Below the pieces are notes generated by a model. That model worked only from the letters and a program-made list of their open reading frames with translations, did not search any database and had not been told where the DNA came from. The translations under genes and the position numbers were made by a program. Below are positions 16,697 through 25,032 of a stretch of 35,121 nt of DNA, one piece after another (positions within the stretch are counted from its first letter, which is position 1; every line of letters begins with the position of its first letter). The stretch comes from Clostridia bacterium. GTDB lineage: Bacteria > Bacillota > Peptococcia > DRI-13 > UBA5745. The stretch covers positions 95,668 through 130,788 of the forward strand of contig JAHDPO010000006.1 of assembly GCA_018434325.1 (NCBI GenBank), read 5' to 3'.

Positions 16697-17611
16697 TCAC
16701 AAAAGGATATCCAAATACCGTTTCAACCGCTCTTCTAAATATTCCACCAGCATTTCCACCATCGGTGCGGCGGATTTGTCTTTATAGTAACGGTCAAAGC
16801 AGGTATAGTACCGTTTTCTGTCTGAGAATTTAATATCAATCGGTGGGTACCCTTGCTGCATCAGCATAAGATTAAGAATCAGTCTGCCGGTGCGCCCATT
16901 GCCATCGATAAATGGATGAATCCCCTCAAAATCCAAATGAAAGAGAGCGGCATTCTCAATGGGATGACGCTTTGTTTCTTTTTGCCCGGCAATAAGCTGT
17001 TCCATCTGAACAGGCACCAAATATGGCTGCGGCGGCTCATTGTATGCACCCATAATAGCGACAGGTATCCGGCGATACACGCCTTTGTCATCCGGTCTGT
17101 TCATCAGCACCAGGGAATGAATATCCTTGATCATTTTTTCTGAAATTGTAATATTGTCCGTTACAAGCCACTGAACATATAAAAAAGCGTCCCGATGCCC
17201 AACAGCCTCCAGATGATCTTTTAACGGTTTTTTGTCTATGGTAACACCTTCCAACACCAAGGCTGTTTCCCTGAGAGTGAGCGTATTCCCTTCAATGGCG
17301 TTAGAGTTGTAGGTGAATTCAATCAGAAATTCTTCCCGCAACTTTTCCAGCTCGCCTTGGGTTAGCGGGCGGCGTTTCTTCAGTTCAGATTTCAAAGCAT
17401 CTACACGAGCAAAGGAAGCAGAATACTCTTGTGGAATCACTTTGCCGCGCAAACCACGCCCGTCAGCCGGTTTTACGGCATCAGCAGGGATACGATAGGA
17501 ACGTCCTTCACGGATTGTACCGGGAATCCTTCCTTGCTCACAGAGCAACCTTACACGCCGATCAGACAAATCCCATTGTGCTGCGGCCTTTTGTACACTG
17601 ATATATTCCAT
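16697..17611 (-). CDS. Fic-family AMP-transferase with N-terminal helix-turn-helix
   Basis: A 304-residue protein expected to transfer AMP from ATP to a target protein. An N-terminal MerR/excisionase-like helix-turn-helix (about 1-45, ISVQKAAAQWDLSDRRVRLL) precedes the Fic domain. The catalytic motif HPFIDGNGR is complete at 232-240. The inhibitory helix motif SNAIEG at 103-108 fits the intrinsic [S/T]xxxE[G/N] type, so the enzyme is probably self-inhibited and needs no separate antitoxin. It stands alone with its own promoter in AT-rich flanks, consistent with acquisition as a single cassette. Target unknown. Confidence 0.9.
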   Translation of the reverse strand: MEYISVQKAAAQWDLSDRRVRLLCEQGRIPGTIREGRSYRIPADAVKPADGRGLRGKVIPQEYSASFARVDALKSELKKRRPLTQGELEKLREEFLIEFTYNSNAIEGNTLTLRETALVLEGVTIDKKPLKDHLEAVGHRDAFLYVQWLVTDNITISEKMIKDIHSLVLMNRPDDKGVYRRIPVAIMGAYNEPPQPYLVPVQMEQLIAGQKETKRHPIENAALFHLDFEGIHPFIDGNGRTGRLILNLMLMQQGYPPIDIKFSDRKRYYTCFDRYYKDKSAAPMVEMLVEYLEERLKRYLDILL

Positions 17612-17636
17612 GATATCACCTCGATTCTTACCTTAT

Positions 17637-17666
17637 AGTATACACCAACAATAGGAATAATATCAA
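17637..17666 (-). promoter_or_regulatory. Sigma-A promoter of the fic gene
   Basis: On the minus strand TTGATA (17661-17666), an 18-base spacer, then TATACT (17637-17642), about 26 bases before the fic start. The rest of the gap up to the glpX terminator (about 17670-17815) is AT-rich and I see no gene in it. Confidence 0.6.
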
Positions 17667-17821
17667 TCAAATAACATGATTTATTATTTTATTATTCCGA
17701 ACAATTGATTACCATCGTCGCAGATGCACTGAGACGAAGCACTTGCTTTAATTAGAATTGATTCCTATTAGTCATGCACTGCCTCAAATTTTGTACAGTT
17801 AGCTCTTATATCCGCATAAAA

Positions 17822-17850
17822 AAGAGCCTGCCTTTAATAAGGAGACTCTT
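17822..17850 (-). terminator. Terminator after glpX
   Basis: On the minus strand AAGAGTCTCCTT pairs with AAGGCAGGCTCTT (one bulged C), followed by TTTTATG. It ends the fba-glpX transcript. Confidence 0.8.
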
Positions 17851-17893
17851 TTCTTTGGACTACATACTATTTCCTGGGCCAACAATATATCCC

Positions 17894-18913
17894 TTAACTG
17901 CCGCAACCGCAGTTGCCCAAGGGCTCTAAGACCTTCTTCAGCCGTTCCGGCTTCCGGTCCAGCCGGTGCTGGGTTTCCAGGAAGCGGATGGTCCCGGTTT
18001 CTCCCCGCATAACCAGCGTATGGGTGGTGGCAAAATCCCCGTAAAAACGGACGCCCTTCAGCAGCTCGCCGTCGGTGACGCCGCTGGCGGAAAAAATCAC
18101 GTCGTCGGTCTTCACCAGATCATCCAAGGTCAGAAGCTGCTCCGCATCGCCGCCCAGCATCTGGGTAGCCCGGTAACGCTCCTCATCATTTTCCGGCCAT
18201 AAGCGGCCCATGAATTCGCCGCCCAAAGAACGCAGAGCCGCCGCCGCCAAAACGCCTTCGGGAGCGCCGCCGATGCCTACCATCATATCGATGCCGCTTC
18301 CTTCAATGCCGGTGGCCACCGCCGGGGAAACGTCGCCGTCGGTAATCAGCTTGATCCGGGCGCCGCTGGCCCGCAGCTCATCGATGATCCTTTTGTGCCG
18401 GGGCCGGTCTAAAACCACCACCGTCACATCCCAGGGCTCTTTGCCTAAAGCCGCCGCCACTGCCTTGACATTTTCGGTGACGGAGCGATCCAAATGTATC
18501 TTGCCTTTGCATTTGGGGCCGGCGGCTATTTTATCCATATACATATCGGGGGCGTGAAGCAGGCAGCCTTTGGGCGCGATGGCCAAAGTAGCGATGGCGC
18601 CGGTCATGCCCTTAGCGACCAGGTTGGTTCCTTCCAAAGGATCTACGGCAATATCCACCTCAAAGCCGCAGCCCATGCCTACTCTTTCGCCGATATACAG
18701 CATGGGGGCTTCATCCATTTCGCCTTCACCGATAACTACCGTGCCGTTGACGCTGACGGAGTCGAACATGGCTCGCATAGCCTCCACTGCTGCGCCGTCG
18801 GCGGCGTTTTTATCTCCTTTGCCCCACCAGCGGGCAGCAGCCAAAGCCGCTACTTCCGTCACCCGGGCCATCTCCAGGGAAAGCTCCCTGCCCATTGATT
18901 CATGATGAACCAT
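17894..18913 (-). CDS. glpX: Class II fructose-1,6-bisphosphatase
   Basis: Hydrolyses fructose 1,6-bisphosphate to fructose 6-phosphate in gluconeogenesis. The 339 residues contain the class II motifs VVIGEGEMDEAPMLYIGE (about 59-76), VDPLEGTN, KITDGD-like LITDGDVSPA and GIGGAPEGVLAAAAL. The start ATG 18913 has AAGGAAGG upstream. It follows fba by 47 bases, so aldolase and bisphosphatase are made together, as in the pyrG-fba-glpX region of Bacillus. The C-terminus ends in a short Cys/Gly tail (GNCGCGS), which may be a local peculiarity. Confidence 0.95.
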   Translation of the reverse strand: MVHHESMGRELSLEMARVTEVAALAAARWWGKGDKNAADGAAVEAMRAMFDSVSVNGTVVIGEGEMDEAPMLYIGERVGMGCGFEVDIAVDPLEGTNLVAKGMTGAIATLAIAPKGCLLHAPDMYMDKIAAGPKCKGKIHLDRSVTENVKAVAAALGKEPWDVTVVVLDRPRHKRIIDELRASGARIKLITDGDVSPAVATGIEGSGIDMMVGIGGAPEGVLAAAALRSLGGEFMGRLWPENDEERYRATQMLGGDAEQLLTLDDLVKTDDVIFSASGVTDGELLKGVRFYGDFATTHTLVMRGETGTIRFLETQHRLDRKPERLKKVLEPLGNCGCGS

Positions 18914-18960
18914 AGCTGATCCTTCCTTTCAAGGGTAATACCGTTTGTCGCCTATCCTGC

Positions 18961-19815
18961 TTACGCTTTGCCGCTGGAGCCAAAGATTTGAATCTTCTCC
19001 CGGATTACATCCACCATGGCTTGGCGAGCGGGCTTCAACAGCTTCCGGGGATCGATTTCTCCCGGTTGTTTGACGAATTCCTCCCGCAGGGTATTGCAGA
19101 AAGCTTCCCGGATATTGGTGTCAATATTGATTTTGCGGACGCCCAGGGAAATAGCGGTTCTCAGATCATCGGCAGGCACGCCGGAGGAACCGTGGAGGAC
19201 GATAGGCACGGAAATCAAAGCTCTGATTTTCTCCAGCCGGGCAAAATCCAGCTTCGGCGGCAGCTTGTAAGGACCATGGGCGGTGCCGATGGCTACGGCC
19301 AGGGAATCCACTCCGGTCTGCTCCACGAAAAGCCTGGCTTCTTCCGGATCCGTCATCATGGCGTCCCGCTCGCTGACGTTGATATGCTCTTCTATGCCTC
19401 CCAGCTTGCCTAATTCCGCTTCCGTGGAAACGCCGGCAGCTCTGGCGATTTCGATAACTTTCTTCGTCATGGCTACGTTTTCTTCAAAAGGCTTGGCGGA
19501 ACCGTCGTACATCACGCTGGTGAAACCGCCGGTGATGCACTGAATAACCTGCACCATGTCGGTGCCGTGATCCAAATGCAAAGCAATGGGAATGGAGGCG
19601 TTTTTTGCTGCTGCGTTGCACAGAGCTACCACGTAATCCAGCCCGGCGTACTTAATGGCTCCCTGGCTGGCTTGAATGATTACCGGTGATTTTTCCTTTT
19701 CTGCCGCTTCCACAATGGCCTGGACGATCTCCATGTTGTTGCAGTTGAAGGCTCCCACACCGTAGCCGCCTTTTTCTGCCGCGTCTAAAAGGGTTTTTAC
19801 TGTGACTAATGCCAT
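18961..19815 (-). CDS. fba: Class II fructose-bisphosphate aldolase
   Basis: Zinc-dependent interconversion of fructose 1,6-bisphosphate with glyceraldehyde 3-phosphate and dihydroxyacetone phosphate. In its 284 residues the catalytic Asp82 and zinc ligands His83 (HLDHG), His180 (GTAHG) and His208 (VLHGSSG) are all present, with Glu134 in EAELG. The phosphate-binding part NIDTN is intact. AAGGAGG precedes the ATG. It lies 75 bases downstream of pyrG and 47 upstream of glpX. Confidence 0.95.
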   Translation of the reverse strand: MALVTVKTLLDAAEKGGYGVGAFNCNNMEIVQAIVEAAEKEKSPVIIQASQGAIKYAGLDYVVALCNAAAKNASIPIALHLDHGTDMVQVIQCITGGFTSVMYDGSAKPFEENVAMTKKVIEIARAAGVSTEAELGKLGGIEEHINVSERDAMMTDPEEARLFVEQTGVDSLAVAIGTAHGPYKLPPKLDFARLEKIRALISVPIVLHGSSGVPADDLRTAISLGVRKINIDTNIREAFCNTLREEFVKQPGEIDPRKLLKPARQAMVDVIREKIQIFGSSGKA

Positions 19816-19890
19816 TTTAACCTGCCTCCTTTATTTCAAATGATCCGCGTAAAGGCGGGGTTGAATTTATTACTGCTGCCAGGCTGGGGA

Positions 19891-21510
19891 TTACTGTTGG
19901 CGAGCCAAAGCCGCGCCGATGAAATCCCGGAAAAGAGGATGGGCCCGGTTGGGGCGGGATTTGAATTCCGGCTGGAAAGAACAAGCCACAAACCAGGGAT
20001 GCTCAGGTAGTTCCACTACCTCCACAAATTCGTCGTGATCAGAAAGACCCGTAAGAGCAAGGCCGCCGTCAATAAAGGTCTGGCGATAAGCGTTGTTCAT
20101 TTCCAGGCGGTGGCGGTGCCGTTCCCGAATCTCCTCGCTGCCGTAAGCAGCGGCGGCTTTGGAACCTCTTTTCAATACACAGCCGTAGCTGCCGATTCGT
20201 AAAGTACCGTTTTCGCCGAAGCTGGAGGGGTCGGACTTATCGTCTTTACGGGCGTAATGGACGACTTTATCCTGACTTTCGGGATGGGCTTCCTCGGAAC
20301 CGGCATCCATACCCAATACATTCCGGCCGTATTCCACCAAAGCCAGCTGCATACCTAAACTTATGCCGAAGTAGGGGATTTTATTTTCTCTGGCATATTG
20401 AATTGCTAATATCTTACCCTCGATGCCCCGGGTGCCGAAGCCGCTGGGCACCAGTATGCCGTCATAACCTGCCAATATTTCTTTGGCTTTTTCTTTGCTG
20501 GTGATATTGCCGGAAAAAATCAGGGAATGCTGGACTTCCGTCTCATGATGGATGCCGGCATGGCGCAAAGCCTCGCAGACGCTGAGATAGGAATCCGGCA
20601 GCTCTGTATATTTGCCGACGATGGCAATTTTGACCCGATTCTTGGGGTTTTTGGCACGGCGTACCATGGCCTCCCATTCGTCCATCATGGCCGGACCGCA
20701 CTCCAGGCGGAAATAATCCACTACGATGTCGTCCAGACCCTCAGAACGCAAAAGCAGCGGAATCTCGTCCAGATTGTCTACATCTGGCGTCTGAATTACC
20801 GCTTCTTTGTCAATATCGCAGAATAAGGCGATCTTCGATTCCGTATCCTTTGATAAAGGCCGCTCGGAACGGCAGACGATGGCGTTGGGCTGGATGCCGA
20901 TGCTGCGCAGTTCCTTGACGCTATGCTGTGTGGGTTTTGTCTTGGCTTCGGAGGAAGCGGAAAGATAAGGCACCAGCGTTACATGGATATACATGATATT
21001 TTCGCTGCCGAGATCCCGCTTCATCTGGCGGATGGCTTCAATAATCGGCAGAGACTCGATATCGCCTACCGTCCCCCCTACCTCAGTAATCACCACATCG
21101 GGATAGAGCCTGTCCGCCACTGTCCGGATGGAGTTTTTAATCTCATTGGTAATATGGGGAATAACCTGAACAGTGCCGCCCAGGTATTTGCCTTCCCGCT
21201 CATTGCGGATGACCCTGTCGTAAACGGAGCCCATGGTAGTGCTGCAGCAGCCCGGCAAAGTACTGTCGGTGAAACGCTCGTAGTGGCCTAAATCCAGATC
21301 CGTCTCAGCGCCGTCGTCGGTGACAAAAACTTCGCCGTGCTGAGTAGGGCTCATATTGGTAGGATCTACATTGATGTAAGGATCAAACTTTTGGTTGACC
21401 ACTTTCAGGCCCCGGTTTTTTAATAAACGTCCCAAGGAGGCCGCGGTAATTCCTTTCCCCAGTGAGGAGACTACTCCTCCGGTGATGAATACGTATTTTG
21501 TCGATGACAT
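19891..21510 (-). CDS. pyrG: CTP synthase with degenerate glutaminase active site
   Basis: Makes CTP from UTP, ATP and a nitrogen donor. The 539 residues have the normal two-domain length. The synthetase half (1-270) is intact: P-loop GGVVSSLGKGI (11-21), HGEVFVTDDGAETDLDLGH, EVGGTVGDIES and KTKPTQHSVKELRSIGIQP. In the glutaminase half (about 293-535) the nucleophile is Ser384 (YFGISLGMQ, normally GICLG), the catalytic histidine is Gln513 (SFQPEF, normally QFHPEF), and the first Gly of GGFG is Ser356 (VPSGFG). Glu515, Arg361, Gln388 and the surrounding fold are kept. Glutamine hydrolysis is therefore predicted to be lost, leaving ammonia as donor; other departures from consensus (VDPTNMSPTQ, SASSEAK) mark a divergent lineage. 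argS lies 36 bases upstream. Confidence 0.95.
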   Translation of the reverse strand: MSSTKYVFITGGVVSSLGKGITAASLGRLLKNRGLKVVNQKFDPYINVDPTNMSPTQHGEVFVTDDGAETDLDLGHYERFTDSTLPGCCSTTMGSVYDRVIRNEREGKYLGGTVQVIPHITNEIKNSIRTVADRLYPDVVITEVGGTVGDIESLPIIEAIRQMKRDLGSENIMYIHVTLVPYLSASSEAKTKPTQHSVKELRSIGIQPNAIVCRSERPLSKDTESKIALFCDIDKEAVIQTPDVDNLDEIPLLLRSEGLDDIVVDYFRLECGPAMMDEWEAMVRRAKNPKNRVKIAIVGKYTELPDSYLSVCEALRHAGIHHETEVQHSLIFSGNITSKEKAKEILAGYDGILVPSGFGTRGIEGKILAIQYARENKIPYFGISLGMQLALVEYGRNVLGMDAGSEEAHPESQDKVVHYARKDDKSDPSSFGENGTLRIGSYGCVLKRGSKAAAAYGSEEIRERHRHRLEMNNAYRQTFIDGGLALTGLSDHDEFVEVVELPEHPWFVACSFQPEFKSRPNRAHPLFRDFIGAALARQQ

Positions 21511-21546
21511 TACCTTTTCCCTCCAAATATATAAAAAATATAAATA

Positions 21547-23253
21547 TTACATTCTTTCCGGGGCGCTGACGCCGATTAAATGCAAGACATTGCGCAGCAC
21601 GATTCTGGTAGCGTCGGATAAAAACAGCCGGGCCTGGCACAAAGCCGTATCTTCCACCAGGCAGCGGCACTCCGTATAAAAGCTGTGATACAAAGCGGCC
21701 AGATCCATGGCATACCTGGGCAGGCGATGGGGCTCTCTGTCGATGGCCGACTGAATAATCTCCTCCGGTAGATCAGCCAGCTTACGAATCAGCTCAAGCT
21801 CCGCCGGATGGACGAGGAGGCTAAGGTCTGCCTGGGGCCAAGGCCGGCCGCCGCCGGCTTCTAAAGAAGTCTCGTCAGAGGTTGCTTGTACAGACATTTT
21901 AAGCAGGCTGTGGATTCTGGCGTGGGCGTATTGGACGTAATAAACGGGGTTTTCCGAGGATTGGGATTTAGCCAAATTCAAGTCAAAATCCATCTGGCTG
22001 TCGGCACTGCGCATAACGAAAAAGAACCTGGCCGCATCCCGCCCTACTTCTTCCATCAGCTCATCCAAAGTGATGTATTGGCCGCTGCGCTTGGACATCC
22101 TGACGATCTCATCGCCCCGCAGCAAGCGCACCAATTGCATCAGGATCACTTCCAGGTCGCCCGGGTCATAGCCTAAAGCGCCCATGGCTCCCTTCATCCT
22201 GGCCACGTGGCCGTGATGGTCGGCGCCCCAGATATCGATAAGCGTCTGGAAGCCCCTCTCGAATTTATCCCGGTGGTAAGCAATATCTCCCGCAAAATAA
22301 GTGGGTACGCCACTGGCCCGCACCATGACTTCGTCTTTTTCGTCACCGAAAGCCGTGGCCTTCAGCCAAATAGCGCCGTCCTTCTCACAAAGCAGTCCCT
22401 TCTCCCCCAAAACATTGACGGTTTCCTGGATCTTGCCATTATCGTGGAGGCTTTGCTCGCTGAACCAGACGTCATAATGAACGCCAAAATTCTCCAGGCT
22501 TCTGCGGATGGAGCTCAGTTTTTCCTGGAGGCCTGCCTGGATCATAAATTCCCGGCGCAGACTGGACTCTATATGCAGAAAGCGGTCGCCTTCTCTTTCC
22601 AGGATCAGTTTGGCCGTCTCGGTAATATCCTCGCCCTGATAGCCGTCTTCGGGGAAAACCACCTTCTCGCCCAAAAGCTCCAGATACCTGGCCTCTAATG
22701 ACTTGCCGAAATTCTCGATCTGGTTGCCGGCGTCATTGATATAGTACTCCCGGCTCACCGAAAAACCGGCGGCGCTGAGTACATTGCCCAGGCTATCGCC
22801 TAAAGCTGCGCCTCTGGCATTGCCCATATGCAGCAAGCCCGTAGGATTGGCGCTGACGAATTCGATCTGAACCTTGCGGCCGCCGCCGAAATCGCTGCTG
22901 CCGTAAGCTGCATCCTCAGCCAAAATCGCCGCCAGCACCGGGTGAAAATAGCCGGGAGTCAAGTAAAAATTGAGAAAGCCGGGTCCGGCAATCTCCAGCT
23001 TGTCCAGCCACTCCAGATCCTTGGCAAAGTGATCTACAATGATCTGAGCGATTACCCGAGGGGCTTTGCCGGCTGCTTTTGCCATGATCATGGCAACATT
23101 AACAGCAAAATCCCCGTGGTTTTTATCACGGGGGGCGTCTATCGCAAAAGCCGGCGGCTTGCCGGCAGGCAGCTGGCCGACCTTTTCCGCCCTGCTCAGG
23201 GCTGCCGATACCTCCTGCCGGATCAATTCTTTAATTTGTTTCACTCTATTCAT
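21547..23253 (-). CDS. argS: Arginyl-tRNA synthetase
   Basis: Class I synthetase that charges tRNA(Arg). The 568 residues show the N-terminal additional domain (ends near residue 95), the HIGH-like motif as LLHMGNARGA near 140, REYYINDAGNQ, the KMSKS-like motif as VRMSKRSGQ, and a C-terminal DALR anticodon-binding domain with YAHARIHSLL. The HMGN and MSKR variants are common among Clostridia and are not signs of inactivity. AGGAGG-like GGAGGAAG precedes the ATG, and a strong sigma-A promoter lies upstream. Confidence 0.96.
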   Translation of the reverse strand: MNRVKQIKELIRQEVSAALSRAEKVGQLPAGKPPAFAIDAPRDKNHGDFAVNVAMIMAKAAGKAPRVIAQIIVDHFAKDLEWLDKLEIAGPGFLNFYLTPGYFHPVLAAILAEDAAYGSSDFGGGRKVQIEFVSANPTGLLHMGNARGAALGDSLGNVLSAAGFSVSREYYINDAGNQIENFGKSLEARYLELLGEKVVFPEDGYQGEDITETAKLILEREGDRFLHIESSLRREFMIQAGLQEKLSSIRRSLENFGVHYDVWFSEQSLHDNGKIQETVNVLGEKGLLCEKDGAIWLKATAFGDEKDEVMVRASGVPTYFAGDIAYHRDKFERGFQTLIDIWGADHHGHVARMKGAMGALGYDPGDLEVILMQLVRLLRGDEIVRMSKRSGQYITLDELMEEVGRDAARFFFVMRSADSQMDFDLNLAKSQSSENPVYYVQYAHARIHSLLKMSVQATSDETSLEAGGGRPWPQADLSLLVHPAELELIRKLADLPEEIIQSAIDREPHRLPRYAMDLAALYHSFYTECRCLVEDTALCQARLFLSDATRIVLRNVLHLIGVSAPERM

Positions 23254-23279
23254 AATACTTCCTCCATCATCATGCTTTT

Positions 23280-23309
23280 ATTATAGCTAAGTGGTAACGG
23301 GCCTGTCAA
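23280..23309 (-). promoter_or_regulatory. Sigma-A promoter of argS
   Basis: On the minus strand TTGACA (23304-23309), an 18-base spacer, then TATAAT (23280-23285). The -35 hexamer lies in the hairpin at 23298-23321. Confidence 0.75.
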
Positions 23310-23321
23310 CCGACAGGCCCG
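23298..23321. terminator. Hairpin between ypeB and argS
   Basis: CGGGCCTGTC and GACAGGCCCG form a perfect 10-bp stem with an AACC loop. A TTTT run follows only on the plus strand; the minus-strand (ypeB) side has none, so termination there would be weak. It shares sequence with the argS -35 box. Confidence 0.55.
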
Positions 23322-23329
23322 GTTTTCTA

Positions 23330-25012
23330 CTAAAGGCGCAGGATTTTTTCTTCGGCGCCGGTGATGCAATTATAGTATAGAGAGAAGCGTTCTTTTCCCA
23401 CAGTGGCTCTGACTTCCCAGGTCAAAATTTCCTTGCCCCAATCGTCCTGAATGAGGGCCAAGTTAATTTCTTCCAGACGCAGATAGGGGCTGATAAAGGT
23501 CATCAGCTTGCTGCGGGTGACCACTATATCTTCCAGGACCCGCTCCTTATGATTGCGATAGAAAGGAGAGCCTTCATAACCGGTAATCTTCATTTCCTGA
23601 AGGTCGACCTGCACCTTGACTTGATCGGAATAAAGCCGGACGCCTTCCTGCAGCGGCGTCAGCGTATATACGCCGTAACCGCCTTCTTCCTGGCTGTAAG
23701 CCAGCATCATATCGGGGAAATTGCGTTGGGCCAAAAAGTCAATGGCCCGGTGGCCGCCTTGCAGGAGCCGCTCGTCGGAACCTGCCGGCGGACTCATCAT
23801 TCCTGTTTGGCTGCCGGCCTCCCGGTCAGGATCCGGTATGGCCATGGCCCACAAAACATGGCCGTCCCGCTTTACCACATCGACTTCGGCAAAGGGTATG
23901 GTGATGTTGTTCTGCACCAGTGAAAGCTCCACGCTGTAAGTAGGCGTATCCCCGACGCTTTCATAGGCTACCCGGCCTTGAAAGCCGGCAGCGTTTTCGC
24001 CCAGCCAAAAATCTTTAGCAATTTGGATGGCCATTTCAGCCCCGATATCTCTTTCCGGCTCTTGTACTACCTGATCACCGGCGATCTCTGTTCCCGGCTC
24101 CGTCGCCGGCTGGCCTTGGCCTTGGCCTGTTTGAGCTTGGTCCGGTTGGGTTTGCTGGGGTTGAGTCTGTTGCTGCCCCGGCTGAGTCGCTTCCGGCTGA
24201 GTTGTTCCCGGCTGGGCCCCTGCAACGCCCGGCTCATTTTGCCGGATTTCGGCCAGAGGCTTGGGTGGGCCGGTATACTCCGCCGCCGGGCCTGTCAAGG
24301 CTTTCAGATCCCCGGTCACATTAATTTCCGGATATTCTGCCAGCCCCGTTTCCATAAGGCTCAGCCCGTCAATAACAGCATTGGCTTCCGTTCCCTCAGG
24401 ACGCCAGAGCAGCTGCTGTACATCCACCAGCTTCAAATCCTGTTCAACCACTTGGGTAGATATCTCATCCAGGCTGTCTCTTAAATGCCGGGCTTGCTGA
24501 TAAAGCTTAAAAACGTGATCCTTCTCCTGATCCACCAACAGGTTGTCTTCTCTGGCTGTACGCCAAAGCAAATAATAAGCAGTGTCAGCCGTAACCCCCA
24601 GGAAATTCTCCGTTTGCTCCAAAGGCATAAAGGAAAGGGGCAGTCCTCCCAGATTTGACTGGGCGGCAAAGGATTGACGCCATAGAGCGGAAAGGGACAA
24701 AACCAATTGCTCCCGGGAACTGCAGGATAATACCTGAGCTAATTGGCCCGTAATATCGTCCAGGTTTTGGGTGAGATCATGGAAATCCCGCTGATAATTG
24801 TTTTCCGCTAAAGTGATCAGGCTTTCCCGCTCCCGCAGCCGCATGGCGCCTTGATATACGGCTGCCACCAAAGCCGCCGCCAGGCAAAGGGATAGCAGCA
24901 TCAGCCAACGGCTTTGCCCCTTCTTCGGCTGACTCTCCCTATTTTCTTTGCTCTCTGCGCGCTCTGAGCCATTGCCTTGCTCAGCGTATTCATTATAATT
25001 CTTGTCACTCAT
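23330..25012 (-). CDS. ypeB: Germination protein YpeB with a Gln/Pro-rich insert
   Basis: Spore protein that stabilises the cortex-lytic enzyme SleB and localises with it in the dormant spore. One membrane segment (RWLMLLSLCLAAALVAAV, about residues 35-52) is followed by the N-terminal helical region and C-terminal PepSY-like repeats. The 560 residues exceed the roughly 450 of B. subtilis, mainly because of a low-complexity insert (about 270-320) rich in Thr, Gln, Pro and Gly (GTTQPEATQPGQQQTQP). The start is ATG 25012, with AAGGGAAGGG 7 bases upstream; a farther frame start at 25090 overlaps the upstream gene. It follows the SleB-like gene by 20 bases. Confidence 0.88.
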   Translation of the reverse strand: MSDKNYNEYAEQGNGSERAESKENRESQPKKGQSRWLMLLSLCLAAALVAAVYQGAMRLRERESLITLAENNYQRDFHDLTQNLDDITGQLAQVLSCSSREQLVLSLSALWRQSFAAQSNLGGLPLSFMPLEQTENFLGVTADTAYYLLWRTAREDNLLVDQEKDHVFKLYQQARHLRDSLDEISTQVVEQDLKLVDVQQLLWRPEGTEANAVIDGLSLMETGLAEYPEINVTGDLKALTGPAAEYTGPPKPLAEIRQNEPGVAGAQPGTTQPEATQPGQQQTQPQQTQPDQAQTGQGQGQPATEPGTEIAGDQVVQEPERDIGAEMAIQIAKDFWLGENAAGFQGRVAYESVGDTPTYSVELSLVQNNITIPFAEVDVVKRDGHVLWAMAIPDPDREAGSQTGMMSPPAGSDERLLQGGHRAIDFLAQRNFPDMMLAYSQEEGGYGVYTLTPLQEGVRLYSDQVKVQVDLQEMKITGYEGSPFYRNHKERVLEDIVVTRSKLMTFISPYLRLEEINLALIQDDWGKEILTWEVRATVGKERFSLYYNCITGAEEKILRL

Positions 25013-25032
25013 CTTTATACCCTTCCCTTTCG

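Noticed and set aside
22081-22860. Inactive arginyl-tRNA synthetase because of HMGN and MSKR instead of HIGH and KMSKS
   Set aside because: These variants are usual in clostridial ArgRS proteins; nothing else is missing.
23978-24484. 168-codon plus-strand reading frame
   Set aside because: Antisense to ypeB, with low-complexity Leu/Arg/Ser arising from the complement of the Gln/Pro repeats.
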